Source: Streptomyces sp. NRRL WC-3626
Lineage (GTDB): Bacteria; Actinomycetota; Actinomycetes; Streptomycetales; Streptomycetaceae
Direction of reading: 5' to 3'
DNA length: 64,000 nucleotides
Assembly (NCBI RefSeq): GCF_000718785.1
Contig: NZ_JOCA01000002.1
Span: forward strand, 372,001-436,000
The notes beneath the pieces were generated by a model that saw only the letters and a program-made list of their open reading frames with translations, was not told the origin of the DNA and did no database searches. Made by a program: the position numbers and the translations under genes. Positions 62,831 to 64,000 of the stretch are shown one piece after another. Position 1 is the stretch's first letter; each line of letters begins with the position of its first letter.

Positions 62831-63070
62831 ATGGCGAAGACCCAGCTGAACGTGCGCGTCGACGAGGGCACCGCCCGCGCGGCGCGCGAACGTGCCCTCG
62901 CGCGGGGGATGAGCGTGAACCGCTACATCGAGGAACTGGTCCGGCAGGACACCGGCGAGGCGGGCCGCGCGTTCGTCGAGGCCGCCGCCGACTTCATGAA
63001 GCAGTACGAGGGCGTCTTCGCCGATGAGTTCGGCAAGGACCGCGAAGGCACGCGCGAAGGTCGCCGCTGA
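62831..63070 (+). CDS. Ribbon-helix-helix antitoxin
   Basis: The 79-residue protein starts MAKTQLNVRVDEGTARAARE, an Arc/RHH DNA-binding fold (LNVRVDEGTARAARERAL, GMSVNRYIEELVRQ). The C-terminal part (FMKQYEGVFADEFGKDREGT) would wrap the toxin. It overlaps or abuts the Doc-like gene, the normal order for a toxin-antitoxin module, and probably autoregulates. Confidence 0.85.
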   Translation: MAKTQLNVRVDEGTARAARERALARGMSVNRYIEELVRQDTGEAGRAFVEAAADFMKQYEGVFADEFGKDREGTREGRR

Positions 63071-63074
63071 ACCG

Positions 63075-63449
63075 TTGAACGACCTGCGCATCGACCTCGC
63101 GTGGCTGCTCATGCTCGCCGAGCGGCAGACCCCCGGCGACCCCCAGGTCACCGACTGGGGCGCCCTCGTCGCCGCCGTCGCACGCCACGAGGCCGAGATC
63201 TTCGACGTCCCCGTCTACGACGGCCCGTACGCCCGCGCCGCCGCCCTGCTCCAGCTGCTGATCCACGTCCCCGCGCTGGAGCGCTCGAACGCCCTCTTCG
63301 CCTCCGCCGTCGCGTACGCCTATCTGGTCGCGAGCGGTCTGAAGGTCGTCACCTCGCCGGAACAGGTGCGCGACCTGGCCCGGCTGGTCAAGGACGGCGA
63401 GGCGACCGTGGACGACATAGCGGCCGAACTGCGCCGCTGGAGCGGGTGA
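63075..63449 (+). CDS. Doc/Fic-like toxin with degenerate Fic motif
   Basis: The TTG at 63075 (LNDLRIDLAWLLMLAER) is taken as start; an ATG at 63024 would overlap the antitoxin by 47 bases. The 124-residue helical protein resembles Doc: LAWLLMLAER, VAAVARHEAEIFDVPVYDGP, AAALLQLLIHVPALERSNAL, FASAVAYAYLVASG. Where active Fic proteins have HPFxxGN(G/K)R, it has HVPALERSNALFA, keeping the His but losing the phosphate-binding Gly and Arg. It may be a toxin with altered chemistry or a regulatory partner only. Confidence 0.8.
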   Translation: MNDLRIDLAWLLMLAERQTPGDPQVTDWGALVAAVARHEAEIFDVPVYDGPYARAAALLQLLIHVPALERSNALFASAVAYAYLVASGLKVVTSPEQVRDLARLVKDGEATVDDIAAELRRWSG

Positions 63450-64000
63450 TCAGCTCCCGCCGGCCGCCGCGTCGCCCCGCGGGCGCCACGCGGTGCCCAT
63501 GACGCAGAACGAGGTGGGCAGCGCCGGCCCCTTCTCCGGCATCAGCATCCGCCGGTAGGGGCCGAGCTCGAACCCCGCCTCCCGCAGCGCGCCGACCGGA
63601 TCGCGCGCCATGTGACAGCCACCGGCCAGCGGCGGCCACACCGTCCGGTCCAGCGCCCGCTGGGTCAGACGCATGACCCGTCCGCCGCCCCGGCCGTGCT
63701 CGAAGAACCGCACCTCGCCGCCCGGCCGCAGCACCCGCCGCAGCTCCGCGAGCGCCCGCGGCACGTCCCGGACACTGCACAGCACCAGCGAGAGCACCAC
63801 CGCGTCGAACGCCTCGCTCTTGACCGGCAGCGCCTCCGCCGCACCCGGCACCACGTCCACCGGCACCTGGGCGCGCAGGGCCGCCTCCACGGCCAGCGCG
63901 CGCAGCGCGCGCTCCGGCTCGATGGCGACGATCTCCGAGACGGTGCCCGGGTAGTGCGCGAAGTTCAGACCGTTGCCCGCGCCGATCTCGATCACCCGGC
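63450..64000 (-). CDS. Class I SAM-dependent methyltransferase, partial (runs off right edge)
   Basis: The frame enters from beyond the window; the first visible residues are RVIEIGAGNGLNFAHYP, which is motif I. AVVLSLVLCSVRDVPRALAE-LRRVLRPGG is the motif of UbiE-like methyltransferases. The C-terminus ends at 63450, one base after the Doc-like stop on the other strand. The N-terminal start is outside the window. Substrate unknown; phospholipid or quinone methylation is possible. Confidence 0.88.
   Translation of the reverse strand, partial: RVIEIGAGNGLNFAHYPGTVSEIVAIEPERALRALAVEAALRAQVPVDVVPGAAEALPVKSEAFDAVVLSLVLCSVRDVPRALAELRRVLRPGGEVRFFEHGRGGGRVMRLTQRALDRTVWPPLAGGCHMARDPVGALREAGFELGPYRRMLMPEKGPALPTSFCVMGTAWRPRGDAAAGGS

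Overview
The window is high-GC actinobacterial DNA and almost certainly comes from a Streptomyces chromosome. Core-type genes show strong G/C third-position bias, frequent GTG/TTG starts, and typical Streptomyces gene content: a third, divergent EF-Tu (tuf3-like), SbcCD, PurB, UppP, an ECF41 sigma factor, paired CNNM/CorC-like proteins, and a GntR/UTRA regulator. Identifications rest on motifs read by eye; no database was searched.

Positions 1 to about 15,500 are an accessory island of visibly lower GC and heavy gene decay. At the left edge, three minus-strand genes (1-716, 775-2079, 2217-2609) look like part of a conjugative type IV secretion module. They face a divergent XRE regulator (3032-3541) across a palindrome-rich intergenic region. 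From 3.6 to 5.3 kb only wreckage remains, including a broken IS701-type transposase. A defence-like segment follows: a gene of unknown function (5849-6472), a convergent two-gene operon of an XRE-ImmA/IrrE metallopeptidase and a protein with a TGT-like zinc motif (8764-6480), a dead IS5-type transposase (8935-9689), and a complete Gabija pair, gajA-gajB (13567-9939). Further transposase and gene remnants (13.85-15.34 kb), a strong hairpin and three phased 11-bp direct repeats (15424-15456) mark the junction with the core chromosome.

From 15.5 kb onward the genes are intact core genes: uppP, an HxlR regulator, a TVP38-like membrane protein, an AlkD-like repair protein, tuf3 with a leader ORF and hairpin, transport and metabolic genes, a CDF exporter with a divergent ArsR regulator, a PobA-like hydroxylase, sbcD-sbcC, an orphan Imm21 protein, a DUF885 peptidase, an Lrp regulator divergent from a PLP trans-sulfuration enzyme, an ACT-GNAT acetyltransferase, a Tat-exported PhoD phosphatase, an ECF41 sigma factor, a GntR/UTRA regulator, a ROK repressor, a two-component system divergent from an ABC exporter, mug-purB, an SGNH hydrolase, two CNNM proteins, a LolE/FtsX-type ABC exporter, a ribbon-helix-helix/degenerate-Doc toxin-antitoxin pair, and a methyltransferase running off the right edge.

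The most unusual observations are: the XRE-ImmA/TGT-like operon beside Gabija; a leader ORF plus perfect-stem hairpin ahead of tuf3; a roughly 115-bp dispersed repeat (47.5 kb and 59.2 kb) that in one copy replaces the C-terminal tail of an ABC permease and makes it read through a minisatellite and across a neighbouring gene; and a Doc-like toxin whose Fic motif is degenerate.
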